Shown here: one piece after another, positions 27,915 to 36,544 of the stretch
Numbering within the stretch: the stretch's first letter is position 1
How the letters are laid out: each line of letters starts with the position of its first letter
Source: Bacillus sp. PK3_68
GTDB lineage: Bacteria; Bacillota; Bacilli; Bacillales; Domibacillaceae
DNA length: 64,000 nucleotides
NCBI RefSeq assembly: GCF_003600835.1
Contig: NZ_NQYC01000001.1
Coordinates: 3,929,001-3,993,000, forward strand
Reading direction: 5' to 3'
Position numbers and translations under genes: made by a program
Notes under the pieces: model-generated
The model's database searches: none
Told to the model about the DNA's origin: nothing
What the model saw: the letters and a program-made list of their open reading frames with translations, nothing else

Positions 27915-29666
27915 TTAGATGGCCTTTGTTGCTGCTTCGTTTTCCATGAAGAAAATGGTTGGCTGGCCAGTTGTCGGTTCAAAATAAGCCACAAGATAAT
28001 TAGGACGCTTCAACCAGCTGCCGTCTACGAAGGACATCGTTAATGGTTCAATCATCGTATGTTTATATATGTCTCTCTCTGTCAGACCGAGCTTGGCAAA
28101 TTCAGGGCCGAGGAGGAGAGGATTTTGTAAGATTTTTTGATAAAGAAAAGAACGTTCCTGTTTTTTTAGTGCAGGTTCCCACCAAGGCTTTCTAGGTTTG
28201 TACCGCTGGTTCATTAAATAATCGTATTTCATCATGCTTTCAATTTCTAGATAACGCTCTGGATGGACAGCAAGCAAAAACTTTTGCAGACGTTTGAACA
28301 AGTCCTCTAACTGATGGCCAATTCTGCCCCAGCTTTGTTCTTCCCAATAAGCCCCAAAAGACTGAAAAAAGTCAAATGGTGTATCAAAGAAATGGGTCAC
28401 GAGATATTCAATTGTTTCATTCATGCGGTGATCATTCCAGTACTTTTCAAGCACATCTTCAACCTGCTTAATTTTTACAATATCTGAAAAAGATAAGAGA
28501 TTATTACCTAAAATCTCATATGGTGCATGTTCCATATAAACATAATCATGTTCAGCTGCCCGTATACGCAGGCCAGTGCCTCGCAGCATCTTCAGAAAGC
28601 CAAGCTGCAGTTCTTCTGGCCGGAGTGCAAAGACATCATTAAATGTTTTACGGAAAGAGCGATAGTCTTCTTCAGGCAAACCGGCAATCAAATCAAGATG
28701 CTGATCAATCTTTCCGCCTTCTTTCACCATCGTGACCGTGCGAACGAGCTTGGACCAATTTTGCTTGCGCATGACAAGCTCATTGGTTGTGTCATTCGTT
28801 GACTGTACCCCAATCTCAAACCGGAACAATCCTTTAGGTGCGTTTTCGTTAAGGAATTCAATTACTTCGGGCCGCATAATGTCAGCGGTAATTTCAAATT
28901 GAAAAACGGTTCCGGGAACATGTTCGTCAATAAGAAACTGAAACATTTCCATCGCATAGCTGCGGCTAATGTTAAATGTTCGATCGACAAACTTGATGGT
29001 TTTTGCTCCATTGGCCATTAAATAGCGAATGTCCTCTTTAATAGCCTCACGGTTAAAATAACGGACGCCCACTTCAATGGAAGAAAGGCAGAACTGGCAG
29101 CGGAACGGACAGCCGCGGCTTGTTTCTATATACGTAATTCGCTTGGATAGTTGTGATTTGTCTTCTTCAAACCGAAAGGGCGAAGGCAAGTCACGTAAAT
29201 CTAACTTATTTCGTTGTGGATTAATCTTCGGTTGTCCATTTTCCAGGTAACCGATTCCGCTGACACCACTCCAATTTTGCTTCCCGTCTATTTCACTGAG
29301 CAGCTGTTTGAACGTTTCTTCCCCTTCACCAATGACGATAAAGTCGGCTTCAGGAATCCGCTCAAGCCAATAGGGCACATCATAAGTAACTTCTGGTCCT
29401 CCAAGAATAATCGTTGTTTCAGGAAGCACCTTTTTGATCATTTTAACGACAGTGAGTGTTTCTTCTATGTTCCAAATATAGCAGCTGAACCCTAATATGT
29501 CGGGTTGGCGCTTATACAGATCTGTGACAATGTTAATGGCAGGATCCTTGATTGTGTATTCAGCCAGCTCCACCTGATAGTCTGGTTCTGCGAAAGCTTT
29601 TAAATAGCGGATGGCCAAATTCGTATGAATATATTTCGCGTTTAATGTGCTGAGAACGACGTTCAT
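27915..29666 (-). CDS. B12-binding-domain radical SAM protein
   Basis: 583 residues. N-terminal Rossmann-type cobalamin-binding domain (about 1-130: LGFSCYIWN, ILGGPEVTYD, EADFIVIGEGEETF) without a clear DxHxxG cobalamin-ligand motif, then a radical SAM core with C186-x3-C190-x2-C193 (CPFRCQFC), FVDRTFN and LIAGLPEE, and a C-terminal DUF4080-like helical region. Class B members modify RNA, lipids or small molecules; this substrate is unknown. ATG at 29666 follows AAGGAGAAT, which lies across the stop of the acyltransferase, so the pair is translationally coupled. Confidence 0.87.
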   Translation of the reverse strand: MNVVLSTLNAKYIHTNLAIRYLKAFAEPDYQVELAEYTIKDPAINIVTDLYKRQPDILGFSCYIWNIEETLTVVKMIKKVLPETTIILGGPEVTYDVPYWLERIPEADFIVIGEGEETFKQLLSEIDGKQNWSGVSGIGYLENGQPKINPQRNKLDLRDLPSPFRFEEDKSQLSKRITYIETSRGCPFRCQFCLSSIEVGVRYFNREAIKEDIRYLMANGAKTIKFVDRTFNISRSYAMEMFQFLIDEHVPGTVFQFEITADIMRPEVIEFLNENAPKGLFRFEIGVQSTNDTTNELVMRKQNWSKLVRTVTMVKEGGKIDQHLDLIAGLPEEDYRSFRKTFNDVFALRPEELQLGFLKMLRGTGLRIRAAEHDYVYMEHAPYEILGNNLLSFSDIVKIKQVEDVLEKYWNDHRMNETIEYLVTHFFDTPFDFFQSFGAYWEEQSWGRIGHQLEDLFKRLQKFLLAVHPERYLEIESMMKYDYLMNQRYKPRKPWWEPALKKQERSFLYQKILQNPLLLGPEFAKLGLTERDIYKHTMIEPLTMSFVDGSWLKRPNYLVAYFEPTTGQPTIFFMENEAATKAI

Positions 29667-29680
29667 TAATAAAATTCTCC

Positions 29681-30712
29681 TTATAGCTTTTCTGATATAT
29701 TACTTTCCTCATATCGATTAGAAAATACTTTTTTTAGCTTGGACCATCTTGTTTCTATAAATGGTTGCGCCACAGTTGTCACTACTGATGAAGAGAGCAG
29801 CATAGTTAAAAACAAAGAAGCGATTAACAGCAGGACGATGGATTCAGCTGATTCTTTCACTTCACTTTCACGGAAGGTTTTGATTACAAAGCCGTGCAAT
29901 AAGTAAACATACAGTGTATTTCTACCCCAGTCGGTAAAAAAGAATTTCTTTTTTGGCACAAAAGTGAAAAAAGCAGCGATCATGATAAAGCTTAACACAT
30001 AAATACCGATCCGGTAGAGCATTCCAGTTGCATTGGAACTACCTAAATCTGCAAAGGAGAAAGAACCAAGCAGCCATCTCTGGTCAAAATCTGGGAATTG
30101 AAGAGCCATATAGAAGACGGCAAGCGCTCCGAGAAATAAAACAGCACGAACAGATTTATGAGCGAGAAGGTTGAAATGTTCCTTTTTCAAATAATACCCG
30201 ATTAAAAAGAACGGGAAGAAAATAAACGTACGGGCAAAGCTTAACACGTCCAGCTGGCCGTCAATGCAGCCGATAGCAATACCAACAACGAAGGAGGCAG
30301 TAATCAGAACCGCGGGCTTTATTTTTAGCCATTTAACCGAAATGACGAGCAATAGGTTCCAAAAGAACAAGCTCAATAAGAACCATAATGACCAATGAGG
30401 TACGAGCAAGTCGAGATGGAGCGCTTTATCCTCGTATAAGTAAAAATAAAAAAAGGAATAGATAATTTGGAAAATAAAAAAGGGCAATAGAATTTTCTGG
30501 GCCGTTTTTTTCACGTAGCCCTTTTTGTAAAAGCTTTTAGCAAAAAAACCTGATACTAAAATAAACCCTGGCATATGAAACAAGTAGATGGTTGTATACA
30601 AAGCGAAGATGACAGGATTATCACCGATATACGAGCGAATAAAATGACCGAACACGACAAAAACAATTAAAATAAATTTTGCGTTATCAAAATAATAATC
30701 TCTTTTAGACAT
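29681..30712 (-). CDS. Acyltransferase 3 family membrane protein
   Basis: 343 residues with about ten membrane helices. Begins MSKRDYYFDNAKFILIVFVVFGH, the acyltransferase 3 start with the essential His after the first helix; later IYLFHMPGFILVSGFFAKSF and NTLYVYLLHGF. Members add O-acetyl or other acyl groups to cell-surface sugars or antibiotics. ATG at 30712 follows AGGTGGAA. It is upstream of the radical SAM gene by 14 bases in the same operon, so both may act on one envelope molecule (inference). Confidence 0.87.
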   Translation of the reverse strand: MSKRDYYFDNAKFILIVFVVFGHFIRSYIGDNPVIFALYTTIYLFHMPGFILVSGFFAKSFYKKGYVKKTAQKILLPFFIFQIIYSFFYFYLYEDKALHLDLLVPHWSLWFLLSLFFWNLLLVISVKWLKIKPAVLITASFVVGIAIGCIDGQLDVLSFARTFIFFPFFLIGYYLKKEHFNLLAHKSVRAVLFLGALAVFYMALQFPDFDQRWLLGSFSFADLGSSNATGMLYRIGIYVLSFIMIAAFFTFVPKKKFFFTDWGRNTLYVYLLHGFVIKTFRESEVKESAESIVLLLIASLFLTMLLSSSVVTTVAQPFIETRWSKLKKVFSNRYEESNISEKL

Positions 30713-30896
30713 AAATTCCACCTAATTAAAAGTATTATGTAACCATCGGCTGCCACATCATTTTAAATACAACATAGCATTATACAGGAAAACTGTTTAA
30801 ATCGCCATGATGCAAAAAGGAAGCAGGCAGCCAAATATAGACATCTCTATGGGAAAAGGCAAATGAATAAAACGAAAAAGTGATAAATCTTTTAAA

Positions 30897-30925
30897 AAAA
30901 CGCCGGCTATCAAGCCCGGCGTTTT
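30897..30925 (-). terminator. Terminator overlapping the end of the small unknown gene
   Basis: AAAACGCCGG / CCGGCGTTTT with a short loop. On the minus strand the 5' arm holds the last codons and the TGA lies in the loop, so the coding end and terminator overlap; TTTTTTT follows. Confidence 0.85.
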
Positions 30926-31341
30926 AAGCTTTCTCCTATATTAAAATAATCTTCAATTTTGATAGATAAGCGGATTGCTTCATGGTAAATATCCGTTTTT
31001 ATCCCATTAATTGATTGAGATTTCTTTCCTGCTTCCAATAAATGATCAAGCAATTCTCTGGAAAATGGAGAATAGGAAAGCATTTTCTTTAATCGACGAG
31101 ACTCTCTCTCAAGCTTTGCAATGAAAATCTGCGTTTCTGTATAGGTTGCGCGTACTGCTGCCATAGACAAGGCATAAATCGCAGCAGCTGTACGAATAAA
31201 AGGCTCTGAGGATTGTTTAATCAATTGTTTTGCTTCATCAAGAGAACGAATTTTTCTATATGTGTGAATAGACGGGTCATAAATTTTCAAAAAATCACTG
31301 TGCCATTCCAATGCCGCTTCATTCCATCCTATCTTAGTCAT
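30910..31341 (-). CDS. Hypothetical protein, alpha-helical
   Basis: 143 residues, soluble and charged, no recognised domain; starts MTKIGWNEAALEWHSDFLK. Predicted mostly helical (RKIRSLDEAKQLIKQ, ERESRRLKKML, LLDHLLEAGKK). ATG at 31341 follows AAAGGAGAAAG, which rejects the longer reading from upstream. It lies downstream of the histidine kinase gene but behind that gene's 20-base terminator, so it is probably its own unit. Confidence 0.8.
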   Translation of the reverse strand: MTKIGWNEAALEWHSDFLKIYDPSIHTYRKIRSLDEAKQLIKQSSEPFIRTAAAIYALSMAAVRATYTETQIFIAKLERESRRLKKMLSYSPFSRELLDHLLEAGKKSQSINGIKTDIYHEAIRLSIKIEDYFNIGESLKRRA

Positions 31342-31442
31342 GTCTCTTTCTCCTTTATTTCTCTTAAGTTGTTTTTCTGAAGGCGGTATCCCTATGCTAT
31401 ATAACCTGTTTCGAGAGAACATAAACATAAAAATTACATAAA

Positions 31443-31487
31443 TAATAAGAGACCATTGCAAGTATAGCTTGCAATGGTCTCTTATTA
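31443..31487 (-). terminator. Histidine kinase gene terminator
   Basis: Perfect 20-base arms (TAATAAGAGACCATTGCAAG and its complement) around a five-base loop; on the minus strand a T-rich tract follows. Unusually long and perfect for a terminator stem. Confidence 0.82.
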
Positions 31488-31495
31488 AAAAGCAT

Positions 31496-33016
31496 TTATT
31501 CAGCAAGATAAGGAGATTGAAGAGGAAGAATAATGTTTACAACAGTACCAAAACCAAATTCGCTTTCTACTTCAATGACGCCGTCAAATGATTCAATAAT
31601 TCTCTTACAAACGACAAGGCCAAGTCCCGTCCCATTCTCCTTTGAAGTGAAAAATGGTTTGAAAATTAATTCCAAATCTTCTTTTGTAATACCAGGCCCT
31701 GTATCGGCAATAGTAATGTAACAATTTTCTTCTCCTTTTAAGACATTTAAGCTCAATTTTCCTCCCTCTTCCATCGCTTCAAAGGCATTTTTTGTAAGAT
31801 TCAGGAGGACTTGCTTCATCTGATCGGTGTTCACTCGTACCCAAAGTTCTTGCTCGGGAAGCGTTAATTCATACTCAATACAATACAAATTAGCTTCGGA
31901 ACGAATTAGCGGGTTTAGGTCAAAAATAATTTCTCTCATATCAACGGTTTGGATTTTTTGGGCAGTTGGCTTACCTAAAATCAAAAATTCACTGACAATC
32001 TGGTTGATGCGTCCAATTTCTTTATTAATTACATCAAAGTAAAATTCATCTTCTGGATGGTTGTATTTTTCATTTAACAGCTGGACGAGCCCTTTAATTC
32101 CAGTTAGTGGATTGCGTATTTCATGAGCTGTACTCGCGGCTAACGTTCCAATCAACTCCAGTTTTTGTGCTTCCTGCTGCATTCTCTCAAACTTTGTTTG
32201 TCTTTTTAACATCATATACTTTACAAGTAAAAAGATGATGTGAAGAAGGACAATAATGGCTACACCAAATAGTAGAGTAAGAGGAAGCAGATGATTTTCA
32301 TCAGATTTATTAATCTTGACTATTAAATTCCAAGGCAGTTGGGCGAGAGGGTACTCGACGGTCTGTTCGATCTCTTCGGAATTCAGTCTTTCGTTAACAG
32401 CAAAAATAGGTATTTGCTTTGCGTTCTCGATAGAAACGGAATACTCGGGTGTTAGCATTCTTATAATATTTTTCAAATAATCGAGCCGGATATGAGACAC
32501 GAGAATCGCCTCTACATGTTCATCTTTCATTACTGGTGTGGCAATAGCAATCACAGGCTGATTATTAGACAATGTTTCCGCTTCATCGGAAACAGCTGTG
32601 TCTTTCGTTAATAGTGCTTCTTTGATGTATGGTTTGTTTCTGAGGTTGTATTGTTTTAGTAAATCGTTTGTTCCGATGAGCAGATTACCTTCAAAATCCA
32701 GTATATAAATGCCTCCGTAACGCGGGTCCTTTCCAACCATTCTTTTTAATATGGTTTGCACTTTATCTGATGCTTGTATTTTTTTACCTAAAGTTTGAAC
32801 TTCCTCTTCGGTACTGACGGCGAGAATATCCATGCTGACTTTTGTTTCGTTAATGAATTGGTCCAGCTGATTCCGATGAAGGGTGGCCGCCCACTCTAGT
32901 TTTTCCCGCTGCTGTTCAACAGCACGTTCAGCGAGAAAGTGATAACAGCCAATGATAGATAGAATCGCTGGGAGCACCACAATAAAGAAATATATCGATC
33001 GTTCACGTTTATTCAT
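31496..33016 (-). CDS. Sporulation-type sensor histidine kinase with extracellular Cache-like domain
   Basis: 506 residues. TM1 near 7-27, an extracellular sensor (about 30-265; STEEEVQTLGKK, GGIYILDFEGNLLIG, VSHIRLDYL) matching Cache-like kinases such as KinD, TM2 near 265-285, then HisKA with H-box STAHEIRNPLTGIKG, and an ATPase with N box NLTKNAFEAM, G1 DTGPGI, F box FKPFFTSKENGTGLGL. Related proteins feed phosphate to Spo0F or act alone. No response regulator is adjacent, as for orphan sporulation kinases. The start ATG at 33016 follows AAAGGACG. A TATAAT lies just upstream. Confidence 0.9.
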   Translation of the reverse strand: MNKRERSIYFFIVVLPAILSIIGCYHFLAERAVEQQREKLEWAATLHRNQLDQFINETKVSMDILAVSTEEEVQTLGKKIQASDKVQTILKRMVGKDPRYGGIYILDFEGNLLIGTNDLLKQYNLRNKPYIKEALLTKDTAVSDEAETLSNNQPVIAIATPVMKDEHVEAILVSHIRLDYLKNIIRMLTPEYSVSIENAKQIPIFAVNERLNSEEIEQTVEYPLAQLPWNLIVKINKSDENHLLPLTLLFGVAIIVLLHIIFLLVKYMMLKRQTKFERMQQEAQKLELIGTLAASTAHEIRNPLTGIKGLVQLLNEKYNHPEDEFYFDVINKEIGRINQIVSEFLILGKPTAQKIQTVDMREIIFDLNPLIRSEANLYCIEYELTLPEQELWVRVNTDQMKQVLLNLTKNAFEAMEEGGKLSLNVLKGEENCYITIADTGPGITKEDLELIFKPFFTSKENGTGLGLVVCKRIIESFDGVIEVESEFGFGTVVNIILPLQSPYLAE

Positions 33017-33182
33017 TCGGTTTCGTCCTTTTAAGAAAGTCATTGCTGTTTCATTATAGCAAACTATTATTATTTTCTCTTCTTTACATGAAGGAAAAAT
33101 TTTCATCAGGCGACTCTTTTAAAATGGAAGAAAAACGTGTAAGTTGAATAAAAGAATAAATAACGGTTGTAGGGGGAGAAGA

Positions 33183-34757
33183 ATGAAAAAGATTCAGCTG
33201 AAGATCCTTGAGACAAGTGATGTACACGGAGCGATTTTTCCCATTCATTACGGAACGAATGAGCCAGCTGCTCACGGTCTGGCGCGGCTCTCCACTGCTA
33301 TAAAAAAAGTACGGAAAGAAAGCGATGCTGTGCTTTTAATAGACAATGGAGATTTTCTTCAGGGAACACCACTAGCTAGCTTTTATTTTCGTTCATTGCG
33401 CCGCGGTATTCATCCAATGATTAAGGCGATGAATGCTCTCCAATATGACGCAGCGGTATTAGGCAACCACGAATTTAATTACGGATTGGAAATTTTAGAT
33501 AAAGCTTCACAAGACGCCAGTTTTCCCTTTTTAAGTGCAAATACTTTACATAAAAAAACACATCAGCCTTATTTCGGACAGCCTTATATTATAAAAAGCT
33601 TTGCTGGCGGCATCAAGGCTGCTGTACTTGGCATTACAACAGGATATATTCCTAACTGGGAAAAGCCTGAACATATTTCTGAATTGATTTTTACCGATGC
33701 AGTCGCTGCTGCCGATAAATGGGTTCGTTATATTCGAGAAGTAGAAAAGCCGGACATGATGATTGTTTCTTATCATGGCGGCTTTGAAGTAGATCTTTCG
33801 AAGAAAGAAAGAATTGAAATGAAAGAAAAGGGAGAAAATCAGGCTTATCGTATTTGCACAGAAGTAGAGGGGATTGATGTGCTGCTCACCGGGCATCAAC
33901 ATCGGATAGCTGCTGAGTTCGTAAATGGCGTGGCTGTCGTTCAGCCTGGGTTTAGCGGAACAGCTATTGGCCAAGTAACCGCTGAGTTTCATGTATCGCA
34001 AGAAAAAATAGAACTGGGGAACGTTTCGATTGAGATTATAGAAGCCAAGGGCTTTGAAGCTGACCGAGCGATCCTTGAATTAGCCCAAGAAGAAGAAAAG
34101 CAAACACAGCAATGGCTCGATGAGGTGATCGGCACAATAGAGGGGGACATGCAGATTGATGATCCTTTTCAAGCAAGATTGAAGGAACATCCGCTTATTG
34201 AGCTGGTTAATCGAGTACAGATGGAGGCGGCACAGACGGATATTTCTTGTACGGCGCTCTTCCATAATGAAGCCAAGGGTCTTCCATCCAAGGCTACAAT
34301 GAGGGACATTGTCTCAAACTATATTTACCCTAACTCATTAGCTGTTATCGAGGTTACTGGTGAGGAGATGAAGAGGGCGTTGGAGCGTTCTGCTTCTTAC
34401 TTTACTATACTGCCAGACGGAAGAGCCGGGGTGAGCTCGAAATTTTCTTACCCTAAGCCGCAGCATTATAATTATGATATGTGGGAAGGAATTAATTATA
34501 CGATTAATGTCCATCAGGCCCCAGGCAGCCGAATTGAGAAATTGACCTACCATGGGGAACCTGTTGAGGCAGACCGTCTCTACCGGGTAGTGATGAATAA
34601 TTATCGTGCAGGCGGGGGTGGTGACTACTTTATGTTCAAAGGGAAAAAAGTAATTAAAGAAATCCAAGACGATATGGCAGAATTGCTCGCTAATTATATA
34701 AAAAGCCATGGAACAATTAAAGCAGAGGCTAATCACAATTGGAGAGTCGTTTATTAA
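33183..34757 (+). CDS. Cytosolic 5'-nucleotidase/2',3'-cyclic phosphodiesterase-like metallophosphatase
   Basis: 524 residues: calcineurin-like metallophosphoesterase domain (LETSDVHGAIFP with Asp and His, IDNGDFLQGTP, LGNHEFNYG, LLTGHQHR) then the 5'-nucleotidase C-terminal domain (NSLAVIEVTGEEMKRALERS; YNYDMWEGI; the substrate-stacking region). There is no signal peptide, membrane segment or sorting signal, unlike YhcR/YfkN-type surface enzymes, so it should act in the cytoplasm. ATG at 33183 follows GGGGGAGAAG. It is divergent from the kinase and 36 bases ahead of the M3 peptidase, likely one operon. Confidence 0.92.
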   Translation: MKKIQLKILETSDVHGAIFPIHYGTNEPAAHGLARLSTAIKKVRKESDAVLLIDNGDFLQGTPLASFYFRSLRRGIHPMIKAMNALQYDAAVLGNHEFNYGLEILDKASQDASFPFLSANTLHKKTHQPYFGQPYIIKSFAGGIKAAVLGITTGYIPNWEKPEHISELIFTDAVAAADKWVRYIREVEKPDMMIVSYHGGFEVDLSKKERIEMKEKGENQAYRICTEVEGIDVLLTGHQHRIAAEFVNGVAVVQPGFSGTAIGQVTAEFHVSQEKIELGNVSIEIIEAKGFEADRAILELAQEEEKQTQQWLDEVIGTIEGDMQIDDPFQARLKEHPLIELVNRVQMEAAQTDISCTALFHNEAKGLPSKATMRDIVSNYIYPNSLAVIEVTGEEMKRALERSASYFTILPDGRAGVSSKFSYPKPQHYNYDMWEGINYTINVHQAPGSRIEKLTYHGEPVEADRLYRVVMNNYRAGGGGDYFMFKGKKVIKEIQDDMAELLANYIKSHGTIKAEANHNWRVVY

Positions 34758-34793
34758 ATATAGAAGAGCAAAGAATAAAAGGAGGCAACAAGT

Positions 34794-36500
34794 ATGAAAT
34801 TTAGTGAATACACGTATGAACGTCCTGATATTGAACGAGCGGAAAAAGAGATTGATCAAAGTCTTGAACAGTTTAAGGAAGCAAAGGATGTGGAAGAGCA
34901 AGTAGATGCCTTACATAAAATGAATGAGATCCGCAGCCATCTCAGCACAATGATGGATCTTTGCCATATCAGACATACAATTGATACGAATGATTCATTT
35001 TACAAGCAGGAACAAGAGTATATGGACGAAATCTCTCCAAGGATGGAAGGGATTTCCTCGCGGATAAATGAAGCCCTTTTGGCTTCCTCTTTTCGAGATG
35101 AACTTGAGAACATTTTTGGCAGACAGCTTTTTCTCTTAGCTGAAGCACAAGTGAAAACTTTTTCACAAGAGGTATTGCCGCTGCTTGAAAAGGAGAACAA
35201 GCTGTCTTCGCAATATACACAGCTTGTTGCTTCTGCTCAAATTGATTTTCAGGGAAAAACATTCACTCTTGCTCAAATCGAACCTTTTACAGAAGCTGCG
35301 GATCGTTCTGTACGAAAAGAGGCGACAAAAGCTCGCTTTGATTTTTTTGCTCGTCATGAAGCCCAATTTGATGCCATCTATGATGAATTAGTAAAAATCC
35401 GTACAGAAATTGCCCGCAAGCTGGGCTTTCAAAATTTTGTAGAGCTTGGCTATTTTCGTTTAAATCGAGTGGATTATGATGCAAAGATGGTAAAAGGCTA
35501 CCGCGAGCAAATCAAGAAATATATTGTTCCGCTTGCTACAAGGCTAAGAAAGGCTCAAACAGACCGAATTGGTTTAAAGGAATTAAAGTTTTACGATGAG
35601 GGCTATCAATTCACGACGGGAAATGCCAAGCCGAAGGGGTCAGCAGAGTGGATTGTAGAAAATGGCCGTAAGATGTATCAGGAACTTTCTCAGGAAACGG
35701 ACGAATTTTTCCAGTTTATGCTTGATCATGAGTTGATGGATCTTACAGCAAAAAAGGGAAAAGCAGGCGGAGGATATTGCACATATATTCCCGGATACAG
35801 CTCTCCATTTATTTTCTCTAACTTTAATGGAACTTCGGGGGATATTGATGTATTGACGCATGAAGCGGGGCATGCCTTTCAAGTCTATTCGAGCCGGGAC
35901 TTTACCGTTCCAGAATATTTATGGCCAACTTATGAAGCGTGTGAAATTCACTCAATGAGCATGGAGTTTTTCACTTGGCCGTGGATGGAATTGTTTTTTA
36001 AGGAGGACACAGATAAGTATCAATATGCTCACTTAAGCGAAGCTATTTTGTTTCTTCCTTATGGAGCAGCCGTGGATGAATTTCAACATCGAGTATACGA
36101 AGAGCCAGATTTGACTCCTGAAGAGAGAAAAGCCGTGTGGAAAGAGATTGAGGAAGCATACTTGCCACACCGTGACTACGATGGCATTTCATATTTAGAG
36201 AAAGGGGGCTTCTGGCAGCGCCAGGGGCACATTTATGAAGTACCGTTTTATTATATTGATTATACTCTTGCTCAAGTGTGTGCTCTCCAATTTTGGAAGC
36301 GGATGAGAGAAGACCGCAAGGAAGCGTGGGAGGATTACGTGGAAATTTGCCGGGTTGGAGGCAGCTTGTCTTTCACAGAGATAGTCAAACTAGCTGGCTT
36401 AATCTCTCCGTTTGAAGAAGGCTGTATTGAAAGAGTCATTGAACCGATTGAAAAGTGGCTTCACCAAGCAGGGGAACAGTTAATAGCTAATCACAAATAA
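34794..36500 (+). CDS. M3 family oligoendopeptidase
   Basis: Zinc peptidase that cleaves oligopeptides in the cytoplasm. 568 residues; HEAGH at 356-360 is the zinc site, with the downstream Glu supplied in EIHSMSMEFF. The PepF-like N-terminal region is helical. ATG at 34794 follows AAAGGAGG with ideal spacing. It follows the nucleotidase gene and ends at a strong terminator shared with clpE. Confidence 0.94.
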   Translation: MKFSEYTYERPDIERAEKEIDQSLEQFKEAKDVEEQVDALHKMNEIRSHLSTMMDLCHIRHTIDTNDSFYKQEQEYMDEISPRMEGISSRINEALLASSFRDELENIFGRQLFLLAEAQVKTFSQEVLPLLEKENKLSSQYTQLVASAQIDFQGKTFTLAQIEPFTEAADRSVRKEATKARFDFFARHEAQFDAIYDELVKIRTEIARKLGFQNFVELGYFRLNRVDYDAKMVKGYREQIKKYIVPLATRLRKAQTDRIGLKELKFYDEGYQFTTGNAKPKGSAEWIVENGRKMYQELSQETDEFFQFMLDHELMDLTAKKGKAGGGYCTYIPGYSSPFIFSNFNGTSGDIDVLTHEAGHAFQVYSSRDFTVPEYLWPTYEACEIHSMSMEFFTWPWMELFFKEDTDKYQYAHLSEAILFLPYGAAVDEFQHRVYEEPDLTPEERKAVWKEIEEAYLPHRDYDGISYLEKGGFWQRQGHIYEVPFYYIDYTLAQVCALQFWKRMREDRKEAWEDYVEICRVGGSLSFTEIVKLAGLISPFEEGCIERVIEPIEKWLHQAGEQLIANHK

Positions 36501-36506
36501 ATATAA

Positions 36507-36539
36507 AAAAAGCGTCTGAAGGAGCTTCAGACGCTTTTT
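36507..36539. terminator. Shared terminator between M3 peptidase and clpE
   Basis: Perfect 15-base arms AAAAAGCGTCTGAAG / CTTCAGACGCTTTTT; T runs on both strands. Confidence 0.92.
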
Positions 36540-36544
36540 GAGTT

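Noticed and set aside
34338-34901. Open frame of 187 codons on the minus strand
   Set aside because: Antisense to the nucleotidase and start of the M3 peptidase, which are both clear genes; Phe/Leu/His-rich without a domain.
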